64,000 nt of DNA from Novosphingopyxis sp965218915. Lineage in GTDB: Bacteria; Pseudomonadota; Alphaproteobacteria; Sphingomonadales; Sphingomonadaceae. A program made the position numbers and the translations under genes. Under the pieces are notes generated by a model. It was not told the origin of the DNA, made no database searches, and saw only the letters and a program-made list of their open reading frames with translations. The DNA lies in assembly GCF_965218915.1 (NCBI RefSeq), contig NZ_OZ244708.1, forward strand, positions 992,001 to 1,056,000. Reading direction: 5' to 3'. Of the stretch, positions 9,691 through 18,205 are shown piece by piece. Each line of letters starts with the position of its first letter. The stretch's first letter is position 1.

Positions 9691-10042
9691 ATGATTTATA
9701 AATGGCTTGGCAAGATCAGCGTGAAGACGCTTTACATCGCGCCGGGATCGCCGTGGGAGAACGGCTATAATGAGAGCTTCAACGGATCGCTGCGCGATGA
9801 ACTGCTGAACGGCGAGATCTTCTACAGCCTCGCCGAAGCCGAGGTACTGATCGAGGCCTGGCGCCGCCATTACAATGCGGTGCGCCCGCACAGCAGTCTA
9901 GGTTATCGCCCGCCAGCCCCGGAAACGGCAACGCCGCCACTGCCGCCGTCCGGTTCCGCTTCGCTCCACCTCCCGTCGGCAGTGGCGCCGGAGGCAGCAA
10001 TGCACTAACAATCAAACCGGACCACTCGGTGGGGGCCAGTCA
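9691..10042 (+). pseudogene. IS3-family transposase OrfB 3' fragment with right end
   Basis: The frame from about 9694 reads KTLYIAPGSPWENGY, ESFNGSLRDELL and HYNAVRPHSSLGYRPPAPE, the C-terminal part of the DDE integrase core of IS3-group transposases, including the last catalytic Glu region (GSPWENGYNESFN). The stop is at 10006-10008. Upstream catalytic Asp residues are absent, so it is a fragment. The sequence to about 10042 (ending gggggccagtca) looks like the right terminal inverted repeat. A seven-base match to its tip (TGACTGG) occurs at 9659-9665, inside the end of the RTX gene, and may mark the old left end; no target duplication is visible. Confidence 0.82.
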
Positions 10043-10494
10043 CTTCGGTTAACCTCGTTTATCGCGGCCGTCCTTCCCTTAAGCAAGACTCTCATTGTAT
10101 TTGTAGGAAATGTCAGGGGGGTCAGGTCACGCCCGTAGAATACCTAAAACAAGGCTCACTTGTCGTTCACACCTGCGCGGAAATCATCCCAAAGAACCTT
10201 TTTTGAGTCCTGAAAAAGGCATCGAACCAACACCTTATGTGAGATTTGCGGGCTTTCTTGCGGGCCTTTCGCCACAGCCCTACGGAGTATGCCATTGAAA
10301 TAAGACAATAAATATTTATGAATTGGATGCCTCTTCTGGGCACCAATTCTCCCGAAATCGCCGAAAACGCTCGGAAATCGTCGCCGCGATGCGAGGCCGG
10401 CCGGATCATCCGGAAATATCGCTAGACGTATTTCTCGTCAGAGTTATCCAGACCTTGCCGCCGCCCTTGTTTTTCCAGTCTGAAGAGACCTGCC
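10043..10494. other. Non-coding region between IS3 scar and S9 peptidase gene
   Basis: About 450 bp without a convincing gene. Short open frames exist (for example 10110-10298) but have no recognisable product. The stretch marks the transition from the lower-GC accessory block to the GC-rich backbone and must contain the promoter of the peptidase gene. I saw no tRNA or attachment-site sequence. Confidence 0.5.
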
Positions 10495-12627
10495 ATGCGC
10501 TATCTGCTCTCCCTCGCCATCGCCGCTGTCGGACCGTTCGCCGCCACTTCATCGCCCGCCGCGGCGCAAGCGACCGGTGCTGCCGAAGCGGCCGATCCGA
10601 ACCTCTATCTGGAGGATATCCATGGCGAACAGGCGTTGGCAAAGGTCGGGCGGTGGAACGAGCGCACGCTCGCTACGCTGGAGGCCGAACCCGATTTCGA
10701 TAGCTACCGGGAGCGCGCGCTCGATCTGTTGCAGGACGATCGCCAGATCGCGAACCCCGATCAGGTGATCGGCGACCGCGTGCTGAACCTGCGGCGGGAC
10801 AAGGCCAATCCGCGCGGGCTGTGGCGGATCGCGTCGCTGGGCAGCTTCATGAGCGGCGAGCCGGAATGGCGTACGCTGATCGATGTCGATGCGCTCGGCA
10901 AAAGCGAAGGCAAGAGCTGGGTGTGGAAGGGCGCGGATTGTCTCGCCCCTGATTATACCCGCTGCATGGTCGCGCTGTCGGACGGCGGGGGCGACGCCGT
11001 GCTCGAACGCGAGTTCGATATTCCGGCGGGCGCGTTCGTCGAGGGCGGCTTTGCCGTGCCCACCGCCAAGACGCGGCTGAGCTGGGCCGGGCCCGACGCG
11101 CTCTATGTCGGCACCGACTTCGGCGAGGGCAGCCTGACCAGCTCGGGTTATCCGCGCATTGTCAAGCTGTGGAAGCGTGGCGCGCCACTCAGCGCCGCGA
11201 CCGAGATCGCGGCCGTGCCGACCGAGTATGTCGGCACCGGCGTCGCCATGCTGGAGGATGGTGCGATGCGTTATCCGCTGCTCGGCAAGGAGGTGGATTT
11301 CTATCACACGGACCGCAGCCACATCGCGCCGGACGGCCGCCTGATTGCCTCGCCGCTGCCGCAGGACGCGGAGGTGAACGCCGTGCTGGATGGCCAGCTG
11401 TTCGCCACGCTGCAGAGCGACTGGAACGGCATTCCTGCGGGCGCGGTGGTGGCCTATTCGATTCCCGAGGTGCTGGCCGGACGCGACCCGAGGGTCGAGC
11501 GCGTGTTCGTGCCGACCGATTCGCAGGCGGTCGAGCAGGTCGGATCGGGCAAGTCGGTGCTGTGGGTGAAGCTGCTCGACGATGTTTCGGGCAAGCTCCT
11601 CGCGTTGACACGGGGCGCTGACGGCAACTGGTCGCAGCAGGCGATCGCGCTGCCCGAATCCTCCACGGTCACGCTGAATGCGACCGCCGATGATAGCGAT
11701 CTGGCCTTTGTCACGGTCGAGGGCTTTCTCACGCCGCCGACACTCGATGCTGTCCGCCCCGGCGCCGTGCCGGTTGAGGTAGACGCGCTGCCCGCGCGCT
11801 TCGACGCATCGACGATGGACGTCGAACAGCGCTTTGCGGCGTCGAAGGATGGCACGCGCATTCCCTATTTTCTGGTGCGCAAAAAGGGTCGGAGCGGTGC
11901 GGTTCCGGCGCTGATCCATGCCTATGGCGGGTTCAATCTGGCGCAGACGCCGACTTATCTGGTCGGCCAGCCCTATCGATCGGGTCCGGCGGGGCTGTTC
12001 TGGGTGGAGGAGGGCAATGCCTTCGTTCTCGCAAATATCCGCGGCGGCGGCGAATATGGGCCGCGCTGGCACCAGGAAACGATGCGCGAGAAGCATCAGA
12101 ACGCGTTCGACGATCTGGCCGCGGTCGCCGAGGATCTGGTGCGCACCGGGGTTTCGACCAAGGGTGCCATTGCGGTTTCGGGCCGGTCGAACGGTGGGCT
12201 GCTGACGTCCGCGGCGATCGAGCAGCGTCCCGATCTCTACGGCGCGGCGGTGATCGGATCGCCGCTCACCGACATGAAGCGCTATTCGCATTTGCTCGCG
12301 GGCGCATCCTGGATCGGCGAATATGGCGATCCCGACAAGCCCGCCGACTGGGCGTTCATCCGCGAATATTCGCCTTATCAGAACCTGAAGCCCGGCGTGC
12401 AATATCCCACGCCGTTCATCTACACCTCGACCGAGGACGACCGCGTCCACCCTGGCCATGCGCGCAAATATGCCGCGAAGCTCGAGACCTATGACGATCC
12501 CTTCTATTATTACGAAGATCCCGAAGGCGGCCACGCCGCCGGCGCGGATCGCATCGCCGATGCGCAGCGCGCGGCGCTGGTCACGGTCTATCTGAACAAG
12601 GTGCTTGCGCAGCGCGCGGCTCGCTGA
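10495..12627 (+). CDS. Prolyl oligopeptidase-family (S9A) serine peptidase, exported
   Basis: A 710-aa periplasmic serine peptidase that cleaves short peptides, usually after proline. The N-terminus is a Sec signal peptide ending near PAAAQA. A seven-bladed propeller-like region occupies roughly residues 30-420. The C-terminal alpha/beta hydrolase carries the nucleophile motif GRSNGGLL (Ser565), an acidic segment TEDDRVHP around 648-649, and EGGHAAG with His680, giving a complete triad. Length matches the family. The ATG at 10495 follows a gaagagacct segment that can serve as ribosome-binding site. It stands alone, with no operon partner. Confidence 0.93.
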   Translation: MRYLLSLAIAAVGPFAATSSPAAAQATGAAEAADPNLYLEDIHGEQALAKVGRWNERTLATLEAEPDFDSYRERALDLLQDDRQIANPDQVIGDRVLNLRRDKANPRGLWRIASLGSFMSGEPEWRTLIDVDALGKSEGKSWVWKGADCLAPDYTRCMVALSDGGGDAVLEREFDIPAGAFVEGGFAVPTAKTRLSWAGPDALYVGTDFGEGSLTSSGYPRIVKLWKRGAPLSAATEIAAVPTEYVGTGVAMLEDGAMRYPLLGKEVDFYHTDRSHIAPDGRLIASPLPQDAEVNAVLDGQLFATLQSDWNGIPAGAVVAYSIPEVLAGRDPRVERVFVPTDSQAVEQVGSGKSVLWVKLLDDVSGKLLALTRGADGNWSQQAIALPESSTVTLNATADDSDLAFVTVEGFLTPPTLDAVRPGAVPVEVDALPARFDASTMDVEQRFAASKDGTRIPYFLVRKKGRSGAVPALIHAYGGFNLAQTPTYLVGQPYRSGPAGLFWVEEGNAFVLANIRGGGEYGPRWHQETMREKHQNAFDDLAAVAEDLVRTGVSTKGAIAVSGRSNGGLLTSAAIEQRPDLYGAAVIGSPLTDMKRYSHLLAGASWIGEYGDPDKPADWAFIREYSPYQNLKPGVQYPTPFIYTSTEDDRVHPGHARKYAAKLETYDDPFYYYEDPEGGHAAGADRIADAQRAALVTVYLNKVLAQRAAR

Positions 12628-12944
12628 CTGGCAGGGTAAGGATGGGGCCGATCGACACGCGGCCTTCCATATCCCCCCAAGGCCCGCGCAAGTTATCGAG
12701 CAACCTCGTGCTTGGCCGCGCCGCGCAGGCTATGCTCGAGCGCGGCGAGCGCCAGCCGGAAGGGGCCATGGCCTCGACGGTAGGCTCTTGCTTCAGCCAG
12801 CGATGCTGCACGCCTGCCGCAAAGGCTGCTCCGCTGCCGATCGGGTCGGCCAAAATGGAGGCGGAGCTATTACGCATCACCTTTTCGCGTCGGCATGCGT
12901 TGGGCTGTTTTAACTGCGATAGCGGTATGCGGCGGGGGCATAAG
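12628..12944. other. Gap upstream of the FNT gene, possible coding relic
   Basis: Around 300 bp with no intact gene. On the minus strand two partial frames look protein-like: one contains IGSGAAFAAGVQHRWL and the other, shifted, contains FRLALAALEHSLRGAAKHE before a TAA. A decayed gene is therefore possible, but I cannot name a family. An upstream plus-strand extension of the FNT frame to 12642 exists but lacks family-like sequence. Confidence 0.3.
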
Positions 12945-13829
12945 ATGGTTGCGAACGATCGGGGGCACGACAACCCATCCGGTAGGAACGAGGCGGAAGA
13001 CGACGACATCGACCTTAGCCATGAGGAAGGCAAACAGGTCCGTGAACGCGCTTCGGTCGATAGCTATGTCGTTCATGAAGTAATCAGGAGGCAAGGGCGC
13101 GACGAACTGCGGCGCCCGTTGCTGTCGCTTTTCTGGTCGGGCATAGCAGCCGGCATCGCTATTCCGTCTTCGGTTCTGGGCAGGGCTTTGTTGGAGGATG
13201 CGCTGCCCGATGCGCCGTGGCGACCGATGGTCGCTTCGCTCGGATATACCCTCGGCTTCCTGATCGTCATTCTGGGCCGGATGCAATTGTTCACCGAAAG
13301 CACGCTTTCGGCAACGATCCCGGTGGCGACGCACCCGAGCATATCCAATCTGCTGCGCCTGCTGCGACTTTGGAGTATCGTGTTCGTCGCCAACATGCTC
13401 GGCACGTTTGTGATCATGCTGCTCGTGGGCAACAATGCCATCGGCTATCCCGATCAGGCCGCAGCGATGCTGGAGCTGTCGAAAAAATTGCTCGAGCACG
13501 GGCCGCTCCAGACAATGCTCGGTGGTATCCCGGCGGGCTTCCTGCTGGCCGCCGTGGCCTGGTCGCTGCCCGTTGGGCGCGGACAGGAATTCTGGATCAT
13601 CCTGTTCTTCACCTATTTCATTGGTTTGGGCGAGTTCTCGCATGTGGTCGCCGGATCGGCCGAGGCATGGCTGCTCGTCCTATCGGGCGAGGCCGGCCTC
13701 GGCTTCGCGATCTTCGGTTTCATCCTGCCCGCGCTGGTCGGCAACATCATCGGCGGCACGCTGATTTTTTCGCTGCTCGCCCATGCGCAGGTCAGTACGG
13801 AGATCGACGGAGGCAAGTTGAACACTTGA
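12945..13829 (+). CDS. Formate/nitrite transporter (FNT) family channel
   Basis: An inner-membrane channel of the FNT superfamily, nearer the YfdC-like branch than FocA/NirC. The N-terminal cytoplasmic part is acidic and charged (DDDIDLSHEEGKQVRERAS) followed by VVHEVIRRQGRDELRRP. About six hydrophobic segments then follow, with ALLGNxxG-like sequence PALVGNIIGGTL near the end. The open frame begins at 12642, but family similarity starts only near residue 100. ATG 12945 or ATG 12927 are the sensible starts; I prefer 12945 because a G-rich stretch precedes it. Substrate unknown. The stop is 13 bp from the convergent DUF885 gene. Confidence 0.85.
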   Translation: MVANDRGHDNPSGRNEAEDDDIDLSHEEGKQVRERASVDSYVVHEVIRRQGRDELRRPLLSLFWSGIAAGIAIPSSVLGRALLEDALPDAPWRPMVASLGYTLGFLIVILGRMQLFTESTLSATIPVATHPSISNLLRLLRLWSIVFVANMLGTFVIMLLVGNNAIGYPDQAAAMLELSKKLLEHGPLQTMLGGIPAGFLLAAVAWSLPVGRGQEFWIILFFTYFIGLGEFSHVVAGSAEAWLLVLSGEAGLGFAIFGFILPALVGNIIGGTLIFSLLAHAQVSTEIDGGKLNT

Positions 13830-13842
13830 CCGGGTCGAGGCC

Positions 13843-15687
13843 TTAGCGGTTGGCCGCGATATAGGCGTCGGCCTGTTCTTCCAGCACATCGAGCGGCAGC
13901 GCGCCCTGGCTCAGGATCACCTCGTGAAAGGCGCGGATGTCGAACTTCGGGCCAAGTTCTTCTTCGGCCCGCGCGCGCAGTTCGGCGATCTTGCGCTGGC
14001 CGATCATATAGCTCGTCGCCTGGCCGGGATTGTTGATGTAGCGGTTCACTTCCTTTTCGATGTCGCGCGCGGACAAGGGCGCGTTGGCGGTGAAGTAATC
14101 GATCGCCTTTTGGCGGCTCCAGCGCTTGGAATGGATGCCGGTGTCGGTGACCAGCCGGATCGCGCGCCACATCTGCAAGCTCAGCATGCCGAAGCGGGCG
14201 AGCGCGCTATCATAGCCGCCCATCTCCGCCGCCAGCCGCTCCGAATACAGCCCCCAGCCTTCGGTATAGGCACCGTAATAGCCGAAGCGCCGGAATTTCG
14301 GCAGGCCCTGCAGTTCCTGCGCGCGGGCGATTTGGAAATGGTGGCCCGGCGCACCTTCGTGGAAAGCTATCGCCTCGGACTGCGGCTTTTGCACCTGCGT
14401 CATGTCGGCCAGATTGACGTAAAAGATGCCCGGACGCGAGCCATCGGGGGCGGGACGATTGTAAAAGGCGACCGCGGCGGTCTCCTCGCGGAACGGCTCG
14501 ACCGCGCGCACCTCCAGCGGGGGCTTGGGCAGGCCTGAGAAATATTGCGGCGCAATTTTCATGATCCGCGCGATCGCGGCGCGGCTGTTCTCGAGATAGG
14601 CCTCCCGGCCCGCCGCATCATCGGGATATTGATATTTCGGATCGGTCCGCAGCGCGGCGAAAAACTCCTCCAGCGTGCCGGAGAAGCCGATCTCCTGCTT
14701 CACCGCCTCCATTTCGGCGCGGATCGAGGCGACCTGATCCAGCCCGATCCGGTGGATTTGGTCGGCGGTGAGATCGGTGGTCGTATAAAAATTCAGTCGC
14801 GCGGCATAATAGGCATCGCCGTTCGGCAGGCTCCAGGCGCCGTCATTGCCCTTGGCCAGCGGCTCGATGGCGTCGAGCGCGGCGAACAACGTCTTGAAGC
14901 CCTCCAGGAACGGACCGGTCATCGCCGCCTCCGCCTCGTCCACCAGCCGCGCCTTTTCGCTCGCCGCGATGTCGAGCTTGCCGACCTTTTCCCTGAAATC
15001 GGCGAGCAGGCTGCCGTCCGGCCCATCGTCGAACGGCGCGCCGGTGATGACCAGCCGCGCGTCCTCCCGCGCCGGGGCGAACACCATCTTGGGCGGGACG
15101 ATTCCCTTGCTCGCCTGATCGCGCATCGTCGCGGCGGTTTCGGCCATCACGCGCTGGGTCTCGCGGATGCGCGCGATGTAATCCTCGGCATCGTCCACGC
15201 TGTCGATGCGGTGCTGGTTGATCAGGAAGACCGGAATGTCACCCGCCGGGCTGCCATTGGTCGAGACCGGGAAGCCGTAATCGCGGTAGACATCCTGCGC
15301 CTTGTCTGTCGCCACCTTCTCCTCGAACAGGCGGTAGCTCAGCCGCGCGGTGGAGCCCAGCTCGGCGGGATCGAACATCCGCTGCATCTCGGCGAGCTGC
15401 TGCTGCTCCAGCGCCAGACTGCGCGCGGCCGCGGCGGGCGTGTAATCGTCGAGCTTGTCGTAATCCGTCTTGAGGCCGAGGCTGGTCATCGCCTCCGGAC
15501 TGAGCGCGACCGACTGGTCGAACGCGGCGTCGAGAAAGGTCAGCAGCCGGGCATCTTCACTTGCCGTCACATCCGCGTCCGCGGCAACCGCAGCGCCGCC
15601 GCTCGCCAGCGGCGCGTCGGTGGACATGGTGGAGCAACCCGTGAGCAGCAAGGCGCTAAGGGTAAGGGCGGGCAGGGTGTGTTTCAT
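13843..15687 (-). CDS. DUF885-family lipoprotein, probable zinc carboxypeptidase-like enzyme
   Basis: A 614-aa protein of the DUF885 family. The start at 15687 gives a clean lipoprotein signal, MKHTLPALTLSALLLTGC, with Cys18 as the lipidated residue; an upstream ATG at 15726 would bury that signal. The conserved HEGAPGHHFQ motif, with EGWGLYSE further on, resembles a gluzincin-type zinc site (HExxxH and a downstream Glu), so peptidase activity is likely. Related proteins are often annotated as X-Pro or aminoacyl peptidases. It is convergent with the FNT gene, and the thiolase gene lies 78 bp upstream in the same direction. Confidence 0.9.
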   Translation of the reverse strand: MKHTLPALTLSALLLTGCSTMSTDAPLASGGAAVAADADVTASEDARLLTFLDAAFDQSVALSPEAMTSLGLKTDYDKLDDYTPAAAARSLALEQQQLAEMQRMFDPAELGSTARLSYRLFEEKVATDKAQDVYRDYGFPVSTNGSPAGDIPVFLINQHRIDSVDDAEDYIARIRETQRVMAETAATMRDQASKGIVPPKMVFAPAREDARLVITGAPFDDGPDGSLLADFREKVGKLDIAASEKARLVDEAEAAMTGPFLEGFKTLFAALDAIEPLAKGNDGAWSLPNGDAYYAARLNFYTTTDLTADQIHRIGLDQVASIRAEMEAVKQEIGFSGTLEEFFAALRTDPKYQYPDDAAGREAYLENSRAAIARIMKIAPQYFSGLPKPPLEVRAVEPFREETAAVAFYNRPAPDGSRPGIFYVNLADMTQVQKPQSEAIAFHEGAPGHHFQIARAQELQGLPKFRRFGYYGAYTEGWGLYSERLAAEMGGYDSALARFGMLSLQMWRAIRLVTDTGIHSKRWSRQKAIDYFTANAPLSARDIEKEVNRYINNPGQATSYMIGQRKIAELRARAEEELGPKFDIRAFHEVILSQGALPLDVLEEQADAYIAANR

Positions 15688-15765
15688 ACTGGGCGGCTCC
15701 GGACGGTTTGCGTGATTGCGCGCCATCTAAGCGGATGCACGCGTCCTTGCCAAGCGGCGCGCCGT

Positions 15766-16962
15766 TCAGACCAGCTCGAACAGCCCCGCCGCGCCCATGC
15801 CGCCCGCCGTGCACATCGACACGACCACCCATTGCACGCCGCGCCGCCGCCCTTCGAGCAGCGCCGCGCCGACCAGCCGCGCGCCGGTCATGCCGAACGG
15901 ATGGCCGATCGCGATCGCGCCGCCGTTGACGTTGTAGATGTCCGGATCGATGCCCAGTTCGTCGCGGCAATAGAGGCACTGCGAGGCAAAGGCTTCGTTG
16001 AGTTCCCACAGGCCGATATCGGCGACTTTCAGGCCCGCGCGATCGAGCAGCTTGGGGATCGCGAAGACCGGACCGATGCCCATTTCCTCGGGCTTGCAGC
16101 CCGCCGCCTGGAACCCGCGATAGACGCCGAGGATATCGCGCCCCTCGGCCCTGGCGCGCTCGCGGCTCATCAGGATCTGCGCCGCGGCGCCGTCGGACAG
16201 CTGGCTGGCATTGCCGGCGGTGACATTCTCGCCCTGCCCGATCACGTTGCCGCCCTTCCACACGGGCTTGAGGCCGGACAATGTCTCGGCAGTGGTCCCG
16301 GCGCGCAGGCCCTCATCCTGTTCCAGCGTCACCTGCTCGGTACCGGCGTCGCTGCCGTCTTGCCCATAGAGCTTTTTCGTGGTGGTGAGCGGCACGATCT
16401 CCTCGGCCATGCGCCCGGCTTCGGTCGCCGCATTGGCGCGCTGCTGGCTCATCGCGGCATATTCGTCCTGAGCCTCACGGCTGATGCCGTAGCGCTTGGC
16501 CACGATCTCGGCGGTCTCGATCATCGGCATATAGGCATGCGGCTGCTCGGCGATCACGCTGTCGTTGACGTAGCGCGGCGCGTCCTTGGTGACGGTGAGG
16601 CTGATCGATTCCATCCCGCCCGACAGCGCCACGTCGATGTCGCCCGCCATGATCGAGCGCGCGGCCAGCGCGGCGGTGGTGAGGCCGGAGCCGCATTTCC
16701 GGTCCAGCGTGAAGCCCGGCACGGATATCGGCAGGCCCGCCTCGAAGATCGCCATGCGCGCGGCGTTGCCGCCCTGCGTGCCCCACTGATTGCCCACGCC
16801 CCAGAACACGTCGTCGATGGTCGCGGGGTCGATCCCGGCGCGCGTCACCGCCGCGTTCATCACGTGGCCGCCCAGAACCGGCGCCTCGGTATCGTTATAG
16901 GCGCCGCGATAGGCCTTGCCGATCGGCGTGCGGGCGGTGGAGACGATGACGGCTTCGTGCAT
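15766..16962 (-). CDS. Acetyl-CoA C-acyltransferase (thiolase)
   Basis: A 398-aa thiolase acting in beta-oxidation or acetoacetyl-CoA metabolism in the cytoplasm. The acyl-accepting Cys90 lies in KCGSGLTTAA. The second half has VNGGAIAIGHPFGMTG with the catalytic His and MCTAGGMGAAG with the second Cys. The start at 16962 (MHEAVIVSTARTPIG) matches the family N-terminus; the longer frame to 16989 does not. No hydratase/dehydrogenase partner is adjacent, so whether it is degradative or biosynthetic cannot be told from context. Confidence 0.93.
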   Translation of the reverse strand: MHEAVIVSTARTPIGKAYRGAYNDTEAPVLGGHVMNAAVTRAGIDPATIDDVFWGVGNQWGTQGGNAARMAIFEAGLPISVPGFTLDRKCGSGLTTAALAARSIMAGDIDVALSGGMESISLTVTKDAPRYVNDSVIAEQPHAYMPMIETAEIVAKRYGISREAQDEYAAMSQQRANAATEAGRMAEEIVPLTTTKKLYGQDGSDAGTEQVTLEQDEGLRAGTTAETLSGLKPVWKGGNVIGQGENVTAGNASQLSDGAAAQILMSRERARAEGRDILGVYRGFQAAGCKPEEMGIGPVFAIPKLLDRAGLKVADIGLWELNEAFASQCLYCRDELGIDPDIYNVNGGAIAIGHPFGMTGARLVGAALLEGRRRGVQWVVVSMCTAGGMGAAGLFELV

Positions 16963-17025
16963 GGGGTATCCTTTTCGCGGGTTATGCACGAAGCCTAATG
17001 CAGCGGGGGTCGTTAGGCTAGACGG

Positions 17026-17988
17026 TCAGGAACAGCTCGCCCCGCCCAGCACGCAGAAGCGCGCGCAATGCGGGTGGTTGAGCGACACCGGATGGTTCGC
17101 GGCGGCCAGCGTCTCGCCCAGATCGAACTCGTCATCGTAGGGAAGCAGCGTGCAGGCGATCACGCCCGCCTTGTCCGCGCCTTTCTTGTGCACGACCATG
17201 CGGCTCGACGCGCACATGATGCTGCGCGGATCGGTGTCCAATATCCCCCAGCAGGCGGTGGTGATCTCGGGCACGTCCTTGGTTTCGTCCATCTCCGGGA
17301 ACAGCACGAGGCGAGACGGATCGGCCGCGTCGATAGCAATGTTCTCACGCCGAAACAGGTCGGCATAGCCCAGTCGCGCCGCGCCATCGTCCTCATGCGG
17401 CAGATGACGGCCGGCGACGGCGATCGAGAAGGCGCGGTCCGATAGCCATCTCAGCCCGTCCACCGCCGGTTCCCAGCTGTTCGCCCCGCGCTCGCCTTCA
17501 TGTGCGGCCCGGGTGTAATGATCCAGGCTGACGCGGATCGTCAGCCGCTCGCCATGCCGCTGCTTAAGTTCGAGCAGTGCCGCCTCGTGCCGCCGCATCG
17601 GCTTCATCGCATTGCTGAGCACCAGCACTTCGTACCCGCGTTCCAGCGCATCGCTCAGCATCGCGATGATATCCGGGTTCATGAACGGCTCGCCGCCGGT
17701 GAAGCCGATCTCGCTCGCGTCGAAGCCGACATCGGCCTCGTCGAGGAAGCGCGCGACCTCTTCGGCGGTGAGATAGACCAGCGCGTCGTTGGTCGGCGAA
17801 CTTTCCATGAAGCAGGTCGTGCAAGCGAGATTGCAGAGCGATCCGGTGTTGAACCACAGCGTCTCCAGCCGGTGCAGGCCGACATGCGCGCGGCGCTCGC
17901 CTTTCGCCGTGACCAGCGGATCGCGGAACTTCTCTTCGGCCAGCGCCTCGGCTTCCGTCGGGGTGAACGGAGACGGACCGGTCGGCAT
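17026..17988 (-). CDS. Radical SAM protein
   Basis: A 320-aa radical SAM enzyme. The [4Fe-4S] motif CNLACTTC (CX3CX2C) lies near residue 52, followed by GFTGGEPFMNPD, the GGE SAM-binding motif. Several cysteines near the C-terminus (HCARFCVLGGASC) could bind a second cluster, as in SPASM-like enzymes. It is divergent from an SDR gene and close to two genes of the TIGR04283 and TIGR04282 type, families first noticed as radical SAM/selenodomain-associated transferases. That association suggests modification of a small metabolite, perhaps an arsenic- or selenium-containing sugar, but the substrate is unknown. It does not show the sequence of arsenosugar enzyme ArsS that I would expect. Confidence 0.85.
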   Translation of the reverse strand: MPTGPSPFTPTEAEALAEEKFRDPLVTAKGERRAHVGLHRLETLWFNTGSLCNLACTTCFMESSPTNDALVYLTAEEVARFLDEADVGFDASEIGFTGGEPFMNPDIIAMLSDALERGYEVLVLSNAMKPMRRHEAALLELKQRHGERLTIRVSLDHYTRAAHEGERGANSWEPAVDGLRWLSDRAFSIAVAGRHLPHEDDGAARLGYADLFRRENIAIDAADPSRLVLFPEMDETKDVPEITTACWGILDTDPRSIMCASSRMVVHKKGADKAGVIACTLLPYDDEFDLGETLAAANHPVSLNHPHCARFCVLGGASCS

Positions 17989-18205
17989 GTTGCGGGCGCG
18001 TTTGGCGGTGGCGATGGTAACTTTCCCATGGGTCGGAGCGAACAGCGGACGATGGCGATTCTCCGCGCATCCGTCATCTGTCTGCTATTCGTATTGATGA
18101 TGCCTAACGTTACAGCCTCTCCGAAAGACGCGAAACTGCCATGAATCCCGATCACAGCCGCTTCTCGCCATCCCGCGTGACCATCGCCGCGGCCAGATCG
18201 AGCTG

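Noticed and set aside
10110..10298. Short ORF after the IS3 scar
   Set aside because: 62 codons without ribosome-binding site, family motif or conserved neighbours.
10549..12534. A 661-codon open frame on the minus strand opposite the S9 peptidase
   Set aside because: It is exactly antisense to a well-supported gene, has low-complexity Arg/Ala/Gly-rich sequence and no family motif; typical of GC-rich shadow frames.
14545..16998. An 817-codon plus-strand frame spanning DUF885 and thiolase
   Set aside because: It crosses two real genes and their gap in antisense and contains no recognisable domain.
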